Assembly: GCA_964542315.1 (NCBI GenBank)
Contig: CAZIUA010000041.1
Span: 1-22,424, forward strand
DNA: 22,424 nt
Direction of reading: 5' to 3'
From: UBA11524 sp964542315
GTDB lineage: Bacteria; Bacillota; Clostridia; Christensenellales; Aristaeellaceae
Shown here: positions 1 to 7,690 of the stretch, piece after piece
Position numbering within the stretch: the first letter of the stretch is position 1
How the letters are laid out: every line of letters begins with the position of its first letter
The notes under the pieces: model-generated
Told to the model about the DNA's origin: nothing
What the model saw: only the letters and a program-made list of their open reading frames with translations
Database searches by the model: none
Program-made: the position numbers and the translations under genes

Positions 1-820
<820 letters not shown>

Positions 821-838
821 TCTCTTGTCCTCCCTTGC

Positions 839-1144
839 TTACTCGGCCATGCCTTCGAAGAACTTGATGGGCTTGGAGTCCTTCTTCAGCGTGACATAGG
901 CCTTCTTGACTTCGGGGGTGCGGCCAGCAGTGCGGCCCTGACGCTTGATCTTGCCCATGGTGCGCAGGGTGTTGACCTTTTCAACCTTGACGCCGTCCTC
1001 AGCGAAGACGGTCTCAATGGCCTGCTTGATCTCAGTCTTGGTGGCGTGGATGTCCACCTCGAAGATGTACCGCTTGTCAGCGATGCAGGCGTACGCCTTC
1101 TCGGTCAGAACCGGGCGGCGGATAATGTCGTGGGGGTTCTTCAT
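839..1144 (-). CDS. rplW: 50S ribosomal protein L23
   Basis: L23 is a primary 23S rRNA binder at the polypeptide exit tunnel and a docking site for trigger factor and signal recognition particle. The 101-residue product has the family opening (DIIRRPVLTEKAY), the beta-hairpin loop with GKIKRQGRTAGRTPEVKKAYVTL, and a normal length. The start ATG overlaps the rplD stop by one base (TAATG), which suggests translational coupling. An AGGAGG site lies inside the end of rplD. Identity is secure from sequence and from operon position. Confidence 0.97.
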   Translation of the reverse strand: MKNPHDIIRRPVLTEKAYACIADKRYIFEVDIHATKTEIKQAIETVFAEDGVKVEKVNTLRTMGKIKRQGRTAGRTPEVKKAYVTLKKDSKPIKFFEGMAE

Positions 1145-1767
1145 TATGCGTACACCTCCTCAACGAGCGCCAGAGCAGCCTTTGTCAGGATCAGCTTGTT
1201 GGCGTTCAGGATATCGTAGACGTTCAGGGTGTTGACGTAGGTGGTGGCACCCTCAGCCAGGTTGGCGGTGGCGCGAACCACGTTCTCCTCACGCTCGGGC
1301 AGAACGATCAGAGCCTTTTTCTCGGCACCGAGGTTCTTCATGACCTTCGCCATCAGCTTGGTCTTGGCCTCAGCCAGGTTCAGCTCGTCCACGATCATGA
1401 TCTCACCAGCGTTGAGCTTGGAGGTCATCGCAGACTTGAAGGCCAGGCGGCGAACCTTCTTGGGCACCGCGATGTAGTAATCGCGGGGCTTGGGGGCGAA
1501 TACGACGCCGCCGTGGGTGAACTGGGGCGCGCGGTTGCCATGGTGGCGAGCATTACCGGTGCCCTTCTGACGGTAGATCTTGCGGCCACCGCCACGGACC
1601 TCGGTACGGGTCTTGGCACTCTGGGTGCCCTGGCGCTGAGCGGCCAGGTAGGAACGGACGACCAGATGCATGGCGGCTTCATTGATAGAGGAAGCGAAAA
1701 TCGCGTCGCTCAGTTCAACCTCGCCAATGGCCGCGCCTTCCATATTGTAAAGAGCAGTCTTAGCCAT
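1144..1767 (-). CDS. rplD: 50S ribosomal protein L4
   Basis: L4 lines the exit tunnel and in several bacteria also represses its own S10 operon. The 207-residue protein carries the conserved basic loop typical of L4 (KTRTEVRGGGRKIYRQKGTG, then ARHHGNRAPQFTHGGVVFAPKPRDY) at about residues 53-100 and a C-terminal domain ending in KAALALVEEVYA. The ATG at 1765-1767 is preceded by AGGAGG with 9-base spacing, 22 bases after rplC. Length and order match Firmicutes S10 operons. Feedback on the operon leader is possible but cannot be shown here. Confidence 0.97.
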   Translation of the reverse strand: MAKTALYNMEGAAIGEVELSDAIFASSINEAAMHLVVRSYLAAQRQGTQSAKTRTEVRGGGRKIYRQKGTGNARHHGNRAPQFTHGGVVFAPKPRDYYIAVPKKVRRLAFKSAMTSKLNAGEIMIVDELNLAEAKTKLMAKVMKNLGAEKKALIVLPEREENVVRATANLAEGATTYVNTLNVYDILNANKLILTKAALALVEEVYA

Positions 1768-1789
1768 TGTTACTTTCCTCCTCGCGGCA

Positions 1790-2428
1790 TCACTTGACGG
1801 TGTCGCGGATGATCAGCAGACCCTTGTTGGCGCCGGGCACAGCACCCTTGACCAGCAGCAGGTTGCGCTCCACATCCACAGAGACAACTTCCAGGTTCTG
1901 AACAGTCACGCGGTCCACGCCGTAGTGGCCGGCCATGTGCTTGTTCTTGAACACACGGGAAGGATCAGAGTTGGCGGACAGGGAGCCCACGCCGCGGTGA
2001 TACTTGGAGCCGTGTGCCATGGGGCCGGTGTGCTGATTCCAGCGCTGGATGGCGCCGGTGTAGCCATGGCCCTTGGAGGTGCCGGTCACGTCGATCTTGT
2101 CGCCAGCAGCGAACTGCTCAACGGTGATGACGTCGCCAACGTTGTAGGAAGCGCAGTCGTCAAAGCGGAACTCGCGCAGCACGCGCTTCGCCTCAACGCC
2201 AGCCTTCTTGTAGTGGCCCAGCTCAGCCTTGGTGTGCAGCTTCTCAGCGCGCTTCTCGGTCATCTCGCCGAAGCCCACCTGGACAGCAGCATAGCCATCA
2301 GTTTCAACGGTCTTGGTCTGCACGACGGTGCAGGGGCCAGCCTCGATCACGGTGACCGGAACAAGACGGCCATCTTCGGTAAAGATCTGCGTCATGCCGA
2401 TCTTCTTACCCACGATCGCTTTCTTCAT
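1790..2428 (-). CDS. rplC: 50S ribosomal protein L3
   Basis: L3 is an early 23S rRNA assembly protein reaching the peptidyl transferase centre. The 212-residue product starts with MKKAIVGKKIGMTQIF, the family signature, and has the central extension with GHGYTGAIQRWNQHTGPMAHGSKYHRGVGS that approaches the catalytic site, including the Gln (in WNQHTG) that PrmB methylates in some bacteria. An AGGAGG site precedes the ATG with 8-base spacing, 17 bases after rpsJ. Nothing is unusual. Confidence 0.97.
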   Translation of the reverse strand: MKKAIVGKKIGMTQIFTEDGRLVPVTVIEAGPCTVVQTKTVETDGYAAVQVGFGEMTEKRAEKLHTKAELGHYKKAGVEAKRVLREFRFDDCASYNVGDVITVEQFAAGDKIDVTGTSKGHGYTGAIQRWNQHTGPMAHGSKYHRGVGSLSANSDPSRVFKNKHMAGHYGVDRVTVQNLEVVSVDVERNLLLVKGAVPGANKGLLIIRDTVK

Positions 2429-2445
2429 TGTTTCGTCCTCCTGCC

Positions 2446-2754
2446 TTACAGCTTCATTTCGATTTCGACACCAGCAGGAAGTTCGAGCTTCGACATGGCG
2501 TCCACGGTCTTGGGGCTGGCGTTGATGATGTCGATCAGGCGCTTATGGGTACGGCGCTCGAACTGCTCGCGGCTGTCCTTGTACTTATGGGTCGCGCGCA
2601 GGATGGTCACGATCTCCTTCTCAGTGGGGAGCGGGATCGGGCCCGACACGCGGGCGCCAGTGCGCTTCGCAGCCTCGACAATCCGCTCGGCGGACTGATC
2701 GATCAGGGTGTGCTCATAGCTCTTGAGCTTGATGCGAATCTTCTGGATGGCCAT
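2446..2754 (-). CDS. rpsJ: 30S ribosomal protein S10
   Basis: S10 is a 30S head protein and, as NusE, joins transcription antitermination complexes with NusB. The start was set at 2754 (MAIQKIRIKLKSYEH), giving 102 residues, the normal family length, with AGGAGGT 7 bases upstream. The frame is open further upstream to 2895, but that stretch has no family similarity and crosses the structured leader. The conserved segments SGPIPLPTEKEIVTILR and KDSREQFERRTHKRLIDI are present. It is the promoter-proximal gene of the operon; the usual upstream neighbours (rpsL, rpsG, fusA, tuf) are not adjacent. Confidence 0.97.
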   Translation of the reverse strand: MAIQKIRIKLKSYEHTLIDQSAERIVEAAKRTGARVSGPIPLPTEKEIVTILRATHKYKDSREQFERRTHKRLIDIINASPKTVDAMSKLELPAGVEIEMKL

Positions 2755-2831
2755 TGATTTACCTCCTAGTTTCGTCTCGTTGACGCCGTCGCGGTTTCCA
2801 CTGCAGGTGCAGATCCCGCCGCGCCTCGAGT

Positions 2832-2884
2832 CCGTCGCCCGATTGACGGGCTGGTCCATGATAATTACCCGCCTGGCCTGGCGG
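2832..2884 (-). promoter_or_regulatory. Two hairpins in the S10 operon 5' leader
   Basis: The leader from about 2915 down to rpsJ is roughly 160 bases and can form two short stems: CCGTC/GACGG (2832-2836 with 2845-2849, 8-base loop) and CCGCC/GGCGG (2869-2873 with 2880-2884, 6-base loop). No U-tract follows, so these are not intrinsic terminators. A role in feedback by a ribosomal protein is an inference; the stems alone do not prove it. Confidence 0.35.
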
Positions 2885-2921
2885 CAACTTACCACTTCAT
2901 CCCTAAACAGACAACAGACAC

Positions 2922-2950
2922 ATTATACACGATACTACAGCATAAATCAA
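2922..2950 (-). promoter_or_regulatory. Sigma-A promoter of the S10 operon
   Basis: On the minus strand a TTGATT -35 (2945-2950) is separated by exactly 17 bases from a perfect TATAAT -10 (2922-2927). Immediately upstream, 2951-2995 is very A/T-rich, with A-tracts resembling an UP element, as expected for a strongly expressed ribosomal operon. The predicted start is near 2915. Confidence 0.8.
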
Positions 2951-3523
2951 GAGGTTTTTCGAATATTTTTGAAAAAAATTTTGAGTTTTTTCGGCCTTCC
3001 GGCGTCGAAAACCGCCACTTATCCACGCTTTCCAGTTTTCTGCCTATACACGGCCACCGGCGTGTCCATGTTTTCAGGTGTAAGAGCTTCCTCCGACCCC
3101 TGTTTTTCGCGTTTTGCATTTTTGTTTTCTGAACGCCTTGATTTTCCTGCGTTTCAGCGCAATTTCGTTCACACCTTGCCAGGTGTGTCCATCGAAGGCC
3201 GACGTTTTTCCGCCTTTCGCGGCACAAAAAAAGCGCGTCCGGCGGGCAGATCAGCGCTCGATTTGTCCGATCTGGTTTTTGCTCACCGCGCGTTGTATTC
3301 CCCATTCCTTCCCCCGTGAGCGGCTGCGCCAGCCCAGCGCCCGGTGTACATTCTGAATAACTCCTCCGATCCGGCGGCTGCACCCTCTTTGCTTTCTTTT
3401 ATATATAGAAGGTTTTCATCCGCGCCGGACCGCCTCCGCCGCTTTGCGGAAGCTGTGGGCGAGCGAGTTCCTTCTATATTATAGGAGTTCCACCCCGCCT
3501 TCACAGAATTTACAATTGTCTCA
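2951..3523. other. Gene-free, hairpin-rich intergenic region
   Basis: No open frame here resembles a known protein; those present are short, composition-biased and lack good ribosome binding sites. Base composition is clearly less GC-rich than the flanks, with strand-asymmetric T-tracts on plus (A-tracts on minus). Short stems visible are CACACCT/AGGTGTG (3170-3187), ACACG/CGTGT, GCTCAC/GTGAGC (3281-3286 with 3316-3321) and CAGATC/GATCTG (3247-3252 with 3269-3274). A single DnaA-box-like TTATCCAC lies at 3019-3026. A 22-codon minus ORF at 3283-3351 with GGAGG 11 bases upstream is too weak to call. Confidence 0.6.
3226..3483 (-). ncRNA. Candidate structured small RNA (unassigned)
   Basis: On the minus strand a TATAAT (3478-3483) with only a weak -35 (CTGTGA, 17-base spacing) is followed by about 240 bases that can form successive stems: CTTCCGC with GCGGAGG (allowing one G-U), GGTCCGGCG with CGCCGGATC (one G-U), GGCTG/CAGCC, GCTCAC/GTGAGC and CAGATC/GATCTG. 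The end has AGCGC/GCGCT followed by a run of T (3258 down to 3226), a weak intrinsic terminator. I looked for 6S, SRP, RNase P, tmRNA, T-box and common riboswitch signatures and recognised none. It may instead be an extended upstream leader of the S10 operon or merely GC-rich intergenic DNA. Confidence 0.25.
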
Positions 3524-3552
3524 TTGAATCTCATGAAGCATTGTGATATACT
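3524..3552 (+). promoter_or_regulatory. Sigma-A promoter with extended -10
   Basis: TTGAAT (3524-3529), a 17-base spacer, and TATACT (3547-3552) preceded by TGA make an extended -10 promoter. Transcription would start near 3559, only about 30 bases before the terminator at 3590-3617. Confidence 0.6.
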
Positions 3553-3589
3553 TTCTTCGTAATGCATTGCTGGTCTTTTGACGTCCCGG

Positions 3590-3617
3590 GCGCAGCGTCC
3601 TCGCGCTGCGCTTTTTT
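3590..3617 (+). terminator. Intrinsic terminator upstream of the ECF operon
   Basis: A perfect 8-bp stem GCGCAGCG/CGCTGCGC (3590-3597 with 3604-3611, 6-base loop) is followed by six T. No gene lies upstream on this strand, so it ends either a transcript of about 60 bases from the promoter at 3524-3552 or acts as an attenuator before the sigma operon. Confidence 0.75.
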
Positions 3618-3647
3618 GCTGCCCGTATTCCCCTGCGCGGCGGATTA

Positions 3648-3656
3648 TGCTATACT
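3648..3656 (+). promoter_or_regulatory. Possible extended -10 promoter for the ECF operon
   Basis: TGC followed by TATACT (3651-3656) forms an extended -10. No good -35 is found at 16-18 bases upstream, so this would depend on the extended element alone. It lies after the terminator and so could supply basal sigma operon transcription. Confidence 0.35.
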
Positions 3657-3681
3657 ATCGTAGAAGAAATTTTCCGCAGGC

Positions 3682-3708
3682 GGGAACATATTCCGCCCAT
3701 CATACGTC
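3682..3708 (+). promoter_or_regulatory. ECF-type promoter, probable autoregulation
   Basis: GGGAAC (3682-3687) and CGTC (3705-3708) are separated by 17 bases, matching the general GAAC/CGTC pattern recognised by many group-4 (ECF) sigma factors. The predicted start is near 3715, about 47 bases before the sigma gene. ECF sigma factors commonly transcribe their own operon, so position supports the call. The downstream leader also holds a GGAGG/CCTCC stem at 3718-3731. Confidence 0.45.
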
Positions 3709-3761
3709 ATATTTTCAGGAGGGACCCCTCCCTTCCCGGGAAAGCGAGGCGAAACGATATC

Positions 3762-4373
3762 ATGTTAGACGAATTCACCCTGCGCAAGGCGCAAAAGGGC
3801 GATTCCCATGCCTTTGAACGGCTTGTCACCCCGCATGAGCAGATGCTCTGGCGGGTCTGCTGGCATTATACCCATCATCAGGAGGACGCATCGGACTGCC
3901 TGCAGGAGGCCATGCTCAAGGCGTGGCGCGCCATCGGCAGCTATCGCGGCGAATGCGCCCTCTCGACCTGGCTGTACAGGATCGCATCCACGGTCTGCCT
4001 GGACTTTTTGCGCAAGCGCAAGCGCCTGCCGGAGACCGAATCCGCCGATGAAATGTCCGAAGACGGCTTCATGCCCGTGGATCCTTCGCCCACCCCGGAC
4101 GAATCCATCCTCAAGGCGGAATCCACCGCCCATATCCGCGCCGCCATGGATGCCCTCCCCGGCGACATGCGCACAGTGCTCGTCCTCTACGCGCTGGAGG
4201 GGCTGGGCTATGAGGAGATCGCCCAGACGCTCGGCATCTCCGTCGGCACGGTCAAGAGCCGCCTGAACCGCGCGCGCCAGAAAATCGCGAAATATCTGGC
4301 CGCGGATGGGAACAATCCCCCCGTTCCATCGTCTGACAAAGTGAAAGGAGGACGCACCCATGCTTCCTATTGA
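3762..4373 (+). CDS. ECF-family RNA polymerase sigma factor
   Basis: A 203-residue group-4 sigma factor that should direct RNA polymerase to a small regulon. Sigma region 2 spans about residues 20-88, with the core-binding and -10 recognition segment DCLQEAMLKAWRAIGSYRGE followed by STWLYRIA. Region 4, with its helix-turn-helix, spans about 125-178 (GYEEIAQTLGISVGTVKSRLNRAR). A linker rich in D, E and P joins them. The last 25 residues are low-complexity and overlap the next gene by 14 bases. The start ATG has only a modest GAGG site 12 bases upstream; no better start exists. Translational coupling to the next gene, a membrane protein, is the usual sigma/anti-sigma arrangement. The inducing signal is unknown. 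Confidence 0.93.
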   Translation: MLDEFTLRKAQKGDSHAFERLVTPHEQMLWRVCWHYTHHQEDASDCLQEAMLKAWRAIGSYRGECALSTWLYRIASTVCLDFLRKRKRLPETESADEMSEDGFMPVDPSPTPDESILKAESTAHIRAAMDALPGDMRTVLVLYALEGLGYEEIAQTLGISVGTVKSRLNRARQKIAKYLAADGNNPPVPSSDKVKGGRTHASY

Positions 4374-5478
4374 TGAAAACGAAGTCCTCCGGGACGCGCT
4401 TTCCGGGCTGAACGACGAAGTTCCCCCCATGCCGGAGGGACTCCACGCTGCCTGGATGCAGAAGGTGGAGGACGATATGGACCATTCCCGCAATGAAAAG
4501 GCCATCGAAAAGACCCGCACCCGCCGGAGCCTCACCCGGTTCCTCAGCGTCGCGGCAGCCATGGTGTTTGTCGTCGGCGGAACGCTGCTCACCCGCGACG
4601 ACCTCTACCTCAAGTCCGCCTCGCAGGCCGAGAACGGCAGCGGCAATGCCCGCGCCGTGCTGTTTGACAGCGCCTATGCCAATTCCTTTGACTACGGTTA
4701 TGACGATGCCTATGAAGAGGTCGTCGGTGAGACCGAGACCGCTGCTTACGGCGCCGTCGTGACCAGCACGGGCCGCAGTGCCAAGGCGGCCGCCGCCGTG
4801 ACGGAGAAGAAGATCATCCGCAATGCCAGCCTGACCATTTCCACCCAGACTTTCGAGAGCAGCCTGGCCGCGCTGAAATCCGGCTGCGAAGGCCAGGGCG
4901 GCTGGATCGAAAGCATCTCGGAGAATGTCAGCAATGGTTCCGGCCTGCGCACCGCTTACCTGACGCTGCGCATCCCACAGGAGACGCTGGACGCCTACCT
5001 CGCCGGGACGGAAGCGCTGGGGCGCATCACCTACCGCAGCGAATCCACCCAGGACGTCACGGCCTCCTATCAGGACACCCAGACCCGTCTGAACACCCAG
5101 CTGGCGCTGATGGAACGCCTCCAGGCGCTCATCACCGAATCGGGTGACCTGTCCGACCTGCTGGCGCTGGAAAGTCAGATCGCCGACACCCAGTATCAGA
5201 TCGACTCCCTGCAGTCCGCGCTGAATGCCACCGACCGCCAGGTGACCTACTCCACCGTCAGCGTGACGCTGCGCGAAGAGAAGAACGCCGATCTGACGGA
5301 CGGCACCGTGTCCTTCGGCGACCGGCTGTCCTCCGCCATCAGCGTTGGCCTGAACGCCCTGGTGACCTTCCTGGGCGATGCGGCGGTCTTCCTGGTGGCC
5401 GCGGCACCCTTCCTGGGCATTGTCGCCATCGTCCTCGTGATCGTGCTGATCATCCGCAAAAAGCGCCGGATCAGCTGA
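4360..5478 (+). CDS. DUF4349 membrane protein, probable anti-sigma factor
   Basis: A 372-residue membrane protein. Residues 1-58 are a charged cytosolic segment, 60-77 a first transmembrane helix, 78-340 extracellular, and 342-365 a second helix followed by a basic tail (KKRRIS). The DUF4349 region runs from about 150 to 305 (KIIRNASLTISTQTFESSL, then a long amphipathic helix at 240-292 likely to form a coiled coil). The overlap with the sigma gene, the cytosolic N-terminus and the single span after it fit a membrane anti-sigma factor sensing an envelope signal; this role is inferred from arrangement. No zinc-binding HxxxCxxC motif is present. AGGAGG precedes the ATG with 8-base spacing. Confidence 0.85.
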   Translation: MLPIDENEVLRDALSGLNDEVPPMPEGLHAAWMQKVEDDMDHSRNEKAIEKTRTRRSLTRFLSVAAAMVFVVGGTLLTRDDLYLKSASQAENGSGNARAVLFDSAYANSFDYGYDDAYEEVVGETETAAYGAVVTSTGRSAKAAAAVTEKKIIRNASLTISTQTFESSLAALKSGCEGQGGWIESISENVSNGSGLRTAYLTLRIPQETLDAYLAGTEALGRITYRSESTQDVTASYQDTQTRLNTQLALMERLQALITESGDLSDLLALESQIADTQYQIDSLQSALNATDRQVTYSTVSVTLREEKNADLTDGTVSFGDRLSSAISVGLNALVTFLGDAAVFLVAAAPFLGIVAIVLVIVLIIRKKRRIS

Positions 5479-5528
5479 ATCAACCTCATCAGCCTGTTGC
5501 TGAATGATCGCGAAAAGGAGGAATCCCC

Positions 5529-6260
5529 ATGAAAAAGCTCTTTGCCCTGCTGCTGACCCTGATGCTGCTGCCGGTGTTCGCCCTGGCGGAAGAAGCCGAC
5601 AGCATGCCTGCGAATACCCCCATCGCCGTGGCGGACGGCGCGACGATCACCATCACGGGCAGCGCATCCATGTCCCTCAAGGCGGACTACGCCCGGGTGT
5701 CCGTGGGTGTTTCCACGCAGGCCGCCACAGTGGAAGCCGCCGCACAGGAGAACAATGTGCTCATCCACGCGGTCATCGACGCGCTGAAGGCCGCCGGCAT
5801 CGCCGAGACGGACATCGTCACCAACAGCTACTCCGTCTATGCGCAGTATGATTACTCCTCCTTCTCCGGTGAAGAGAAGCTGGTCGGCTACAAGGTCACG
5901 AATCAGCTCAGCGTCATCCTCCGCGATATGGCGCATATCGGCGCGACCCTGGATAAGGCCACCACTGCCGGCGCAAACAGCATCTACAACATCGAATTCC
6001 TCTCCACCAAGGCGGACGAAGCCCAGGACGAGGCCATGACCTACGCCGTGCAGGATGCGATCCGCCGCGCGAAGCTGCTCGCCAGCGCCGCCGGACTGGA
6101 GCTGGGCGGCATCGTCTCCATCAGCGACAGCACCTCCGGCTGGCTCGTTTCCTCCCGCACCTATGAATCCGCGATGGATAAGGCGGCCACAAGCAATGTC
6201 ATCCTGCCGGATGATGCCTCCGTCAATGCCAGCGTGACCATGGTTTTCGAGCTGAAATAA
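5529..6260 (+). CDS. Secreted SIMPL (DUF541) domain protein
   Basis: A 243-residue exported protein. Residues 1-20 form a signal peptide (basic MKK, leucine-rich core, cleavage probably after FALA). The rest is a SIMPL/DUF541 domain of the YggE/oxidative-stress type: a beta-rich start (ITITGSASMSLKADYARVSVGV), central YKVTNQLSVILRDM, and late YAVQDAIRRAKLLASAAGLELG. No lipobox cysteine is seen. It lies 50 bases after the DUF4349 gene with AGGAGG upstream and shares its terminator, so it is probably co-transcribed under the same sigma factor. The biochemical role of SIMPL proteins is poorly known; the family is linked to envelope and oxidative stress. Confidence 0.88.
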   Translation: MKKLFALLLTLMLLPVFALAEEADSMPANTPIAVADGATITITGSASMSLKADYARVSVGVSTQAATVEAAAQENNVLIHAVIDALKAAGIAETDIVTNSYSVYAQYDYSSFSGEEKLVGYKVTNQLSVILRDMAHIGATLDKATTAGANSIYNIEFLSTKADEAQDEAMTYAVQDAIRRAKLLASAAGLELGGIVSISDSTSGWLVSSRTYESAMDKAATSNVILPDDASVNASVTMVFELK

Positions 6261-6284
6261 CAGGCAGATCCCCCACCACAAAAA

Positions 6285-6329
6285 GAGCCGCTTGCCTTCG
6301 CCCGGTGCGATCAGCAAGCGGCTTTATTT
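6285..6329. terminator. Bidirectional terminator between convergent operons
   Basis: A perfect 10-bp stem AGCCGCTTGC/GCAAGCGGCT (6286-6295 with 6314-6323) has T-rich sequence on the plus side (TTATTT) and a CTTTTT tract on the minus side. It lies between the SIMPL gene and the convergent pseudouridine synthase gene and can serve both. Confidence 0.85.
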
Positions 6330-6332
6330 CAT

Positions 6333-7238
6333 TTACAGCGCGATGCCATGGCTCTTCAGCCCGCGCAGGAAATCCTCCGGCAGCGGCGCCGTGAAGGTCA
6401 TACGCTCGCCAGTGGTCGGATGGGTGAAGGACAGCGTGTATGCATGCAGCATCAGCCGGGGGACTTTCGCGCCCCTGGGGCTGCCGTAGATCGGATCGCC
6501 GCAGATGGGATGCCCGATGTGCCTGGTATGCACACGGATCTGATGCGTGCGCCCGGTGAGGATGTGCACATCCAGCAGCGTGACGCCGTTGCCGCGCGCG
6601 AGCACCGTCCATTCGGTGATGGCTTCGCGGCCGTCCTCGTCCACGGCCATCTTCTTGCGATCCTTCTTGCTGCGCGCGATGGCAGCCTCGATACGCCCCG
6701 TGTCCTCGCGGAGATTGCCTTCCACCAGCGCGCGGTAGTGCTTTTCCATTTCCCGCGCGGCCAGCTGCTGGCTCAGGGCCAGCTGGGATGCATCGTTCTT
6801 CGCCACAAGGAGCAGACCGCTGGTGTCCTTGTCCAGCCGGTGGACGATGCCGGGGCGGAGTTCGCCGCCGATGCCGCCCAGGCTGTCCAGATGGTACAGC
6901 AGCGCATTCACCAGCGTGCCGTCCTCATTGCCGGCCGCCGGATGCACCACCATGCCGAAGGGCTTGACCACCACGGCCAGGTCGTCATCCTCATACAGGA
7001 TGGTCAGGGGGATGTCCTGCGCCTGGGGGGCAGCAGGCTTGGGCGCAGGGACGCTCAGGACGATCTCCTGCCCTGCCCTGGCCTTGAAGCCCGCCTTGGT
7101 GACGGGCTGCCCGTCCGCCGTGACCTGGCCTTCCTCGATCAGCGCGGCGATGCGGCTGCGGGTCAGTCCGCTGCATTCCGCCAGCAGCACGTCCAGGCGG
7201 CGTCCATCCGCCGTGATGCGGATCTCATTTGCTTCCAT
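6333..7238 (-). CDS. rluD: RluA/RluD-family large-subunit rRNA pseudouridine synthase
   Basis: A 301-residue pseudouridine synthase, probably modifying 23S rRNA (helix 69 for RluD; the exact target is not provable here). An S4 RNA-binding domain spans about residues 13-60 (RRLDVLLAECSGLTRSRI). The catalytic domain carries the family motif HRLDKDTSGLLLVAKN with catalytic Asp136 and the late motif LTGRTHQIRVH. The start at 7238 was chosen over an upstream ATG at 7379 because the extra segment would lie antiparallel-framed inside lspA and resembles nothing, while GGAGAG sits 9 bases before 7238. It overlaps lspA by 14 bases; the lspA-rluD/ylyB order is common in Firmicutes. Confidence 0.93.
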   Translation of the reverse strand: MEANEIRITADGRRLDVLLAECSGLTRSRIAALIEEGQVTADGQPVTKAGFKARAGQEIVLSVPAPKPAAPQAQDIPLTILYEDDDLAVVVKPFGMVVHPAAGNEDGTLVNALLYHLDSLGGIGGELRPGIVHRLDKDTSGLLLVAKNDASQLALSQQLAAREMEKHYRALVEGNLREDTGRIEAAIARSKKDRKKMAVDEDGREAITEWTVLARGNGVTLLDVHILTGRTHQIRVHTRHIGHPICGDPIYGSPRGAKVPRLMLHAYTLSFTHPTTGERMTFTAPLPEDFLRGLKSHGIAL

Positions 7239-7686
7239 CGTGTTTCTCTCTCCATTCATCCGGGCGCAGCAGCATCGACAGTGCCAGAAGCACCGCACCC
7301 ACCGTGAGCGCCGCATCCGCCACATTGAAAATAGCGAAATCCACAAACAGCGCCTCAAACATATCCACAACGTATCCACGTATCCACCGGTCGAGCATAT
7401 TGCCCACCGCGCCGCCCAGCATCAGCATGGAGGCGATGCGGCTCACCGGCCCCAGACGATACCGCCGCAGCACCAGCCACCCCAAAAAGATGCACCCTGC
7501 CGACACGAAGCCCAGCAGCCACGCACGGCCGCTGAACAGGCTGAAGGCCATGCCGGTGTTCTCGGCATAGGTCAGCCGCAAAACGCCGGGGAGAAGCGTC
7601 ACCGGGTGCGCAAGGCGTTCACAGGCCCATTTGACCAGCTGATCCGCAAGCACCGTCACGACGGCGATCCAGCTGTATTTCCGCAT
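7225..7686 (-). CDS. lspA: Lipoprotein signal peptidase (signal peptidase II)
   Basis: An integral membrane aspartyl protease that removes signal peptides from diacylglyceryl-modified prolipoproteins. The 153-residue product has four hydrophobic helices (about 5-22, 55-72, 84-97, 119-141). Conserved features are D15 (LADQ), N43 (ENTGMAFSL), GNMLDRWIRGYVVDMF with catalytic D108, and FNVAD with catalytic D124. The GGAG site overlaps the stop of the preceding DUF5665 gene, 4 bases away, so they are co-transcribed. Length is normal. Confidence 0.96.
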   Translation of the reverse strand: MRKYSWIAVVTVLADQLVKWACERLAHPVTLLPGVLRLTYAENTGMAFSLFSGRAWLLGFVSAGCIFLGWLVLRRYRLGPVSRIASMLMLGGAVGNMLDRWIRGYVVDMFEALFVDFAIFNVADAALTVGAVLLALSMLLRPDEWREKHDGSK

Positions 7687-7690
7687 GTAT

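Noticed and set aside
3019..3026. TTATCCAC, a single DnaA-box-like site
   Set aside because: One isolated copy is expected by chance and no origin genes are close.
2889..3383. 164-codon minus-strand frame in the S10 upstream region
   Set aside because: No recognisable domain, no good ribosome site, spans the S10 promoter and several hairpins.
3482..3500. Minus-strand GGGTGGAAC resembling the T-box antiterminator motif
   Set aside because: No specifier stem, no matching terminator arrangement and no tRNA-related gene downstream; judged a chance match.
7368..7390. Three TATCCAC copies, resembling a DnaA-box cluster
   Set aside because: They fall in the conserved WIRGYVVDM segment of lspA and are explained by its codons; no A/T-rich unwinding region or dnaA/dnaN is nearby.
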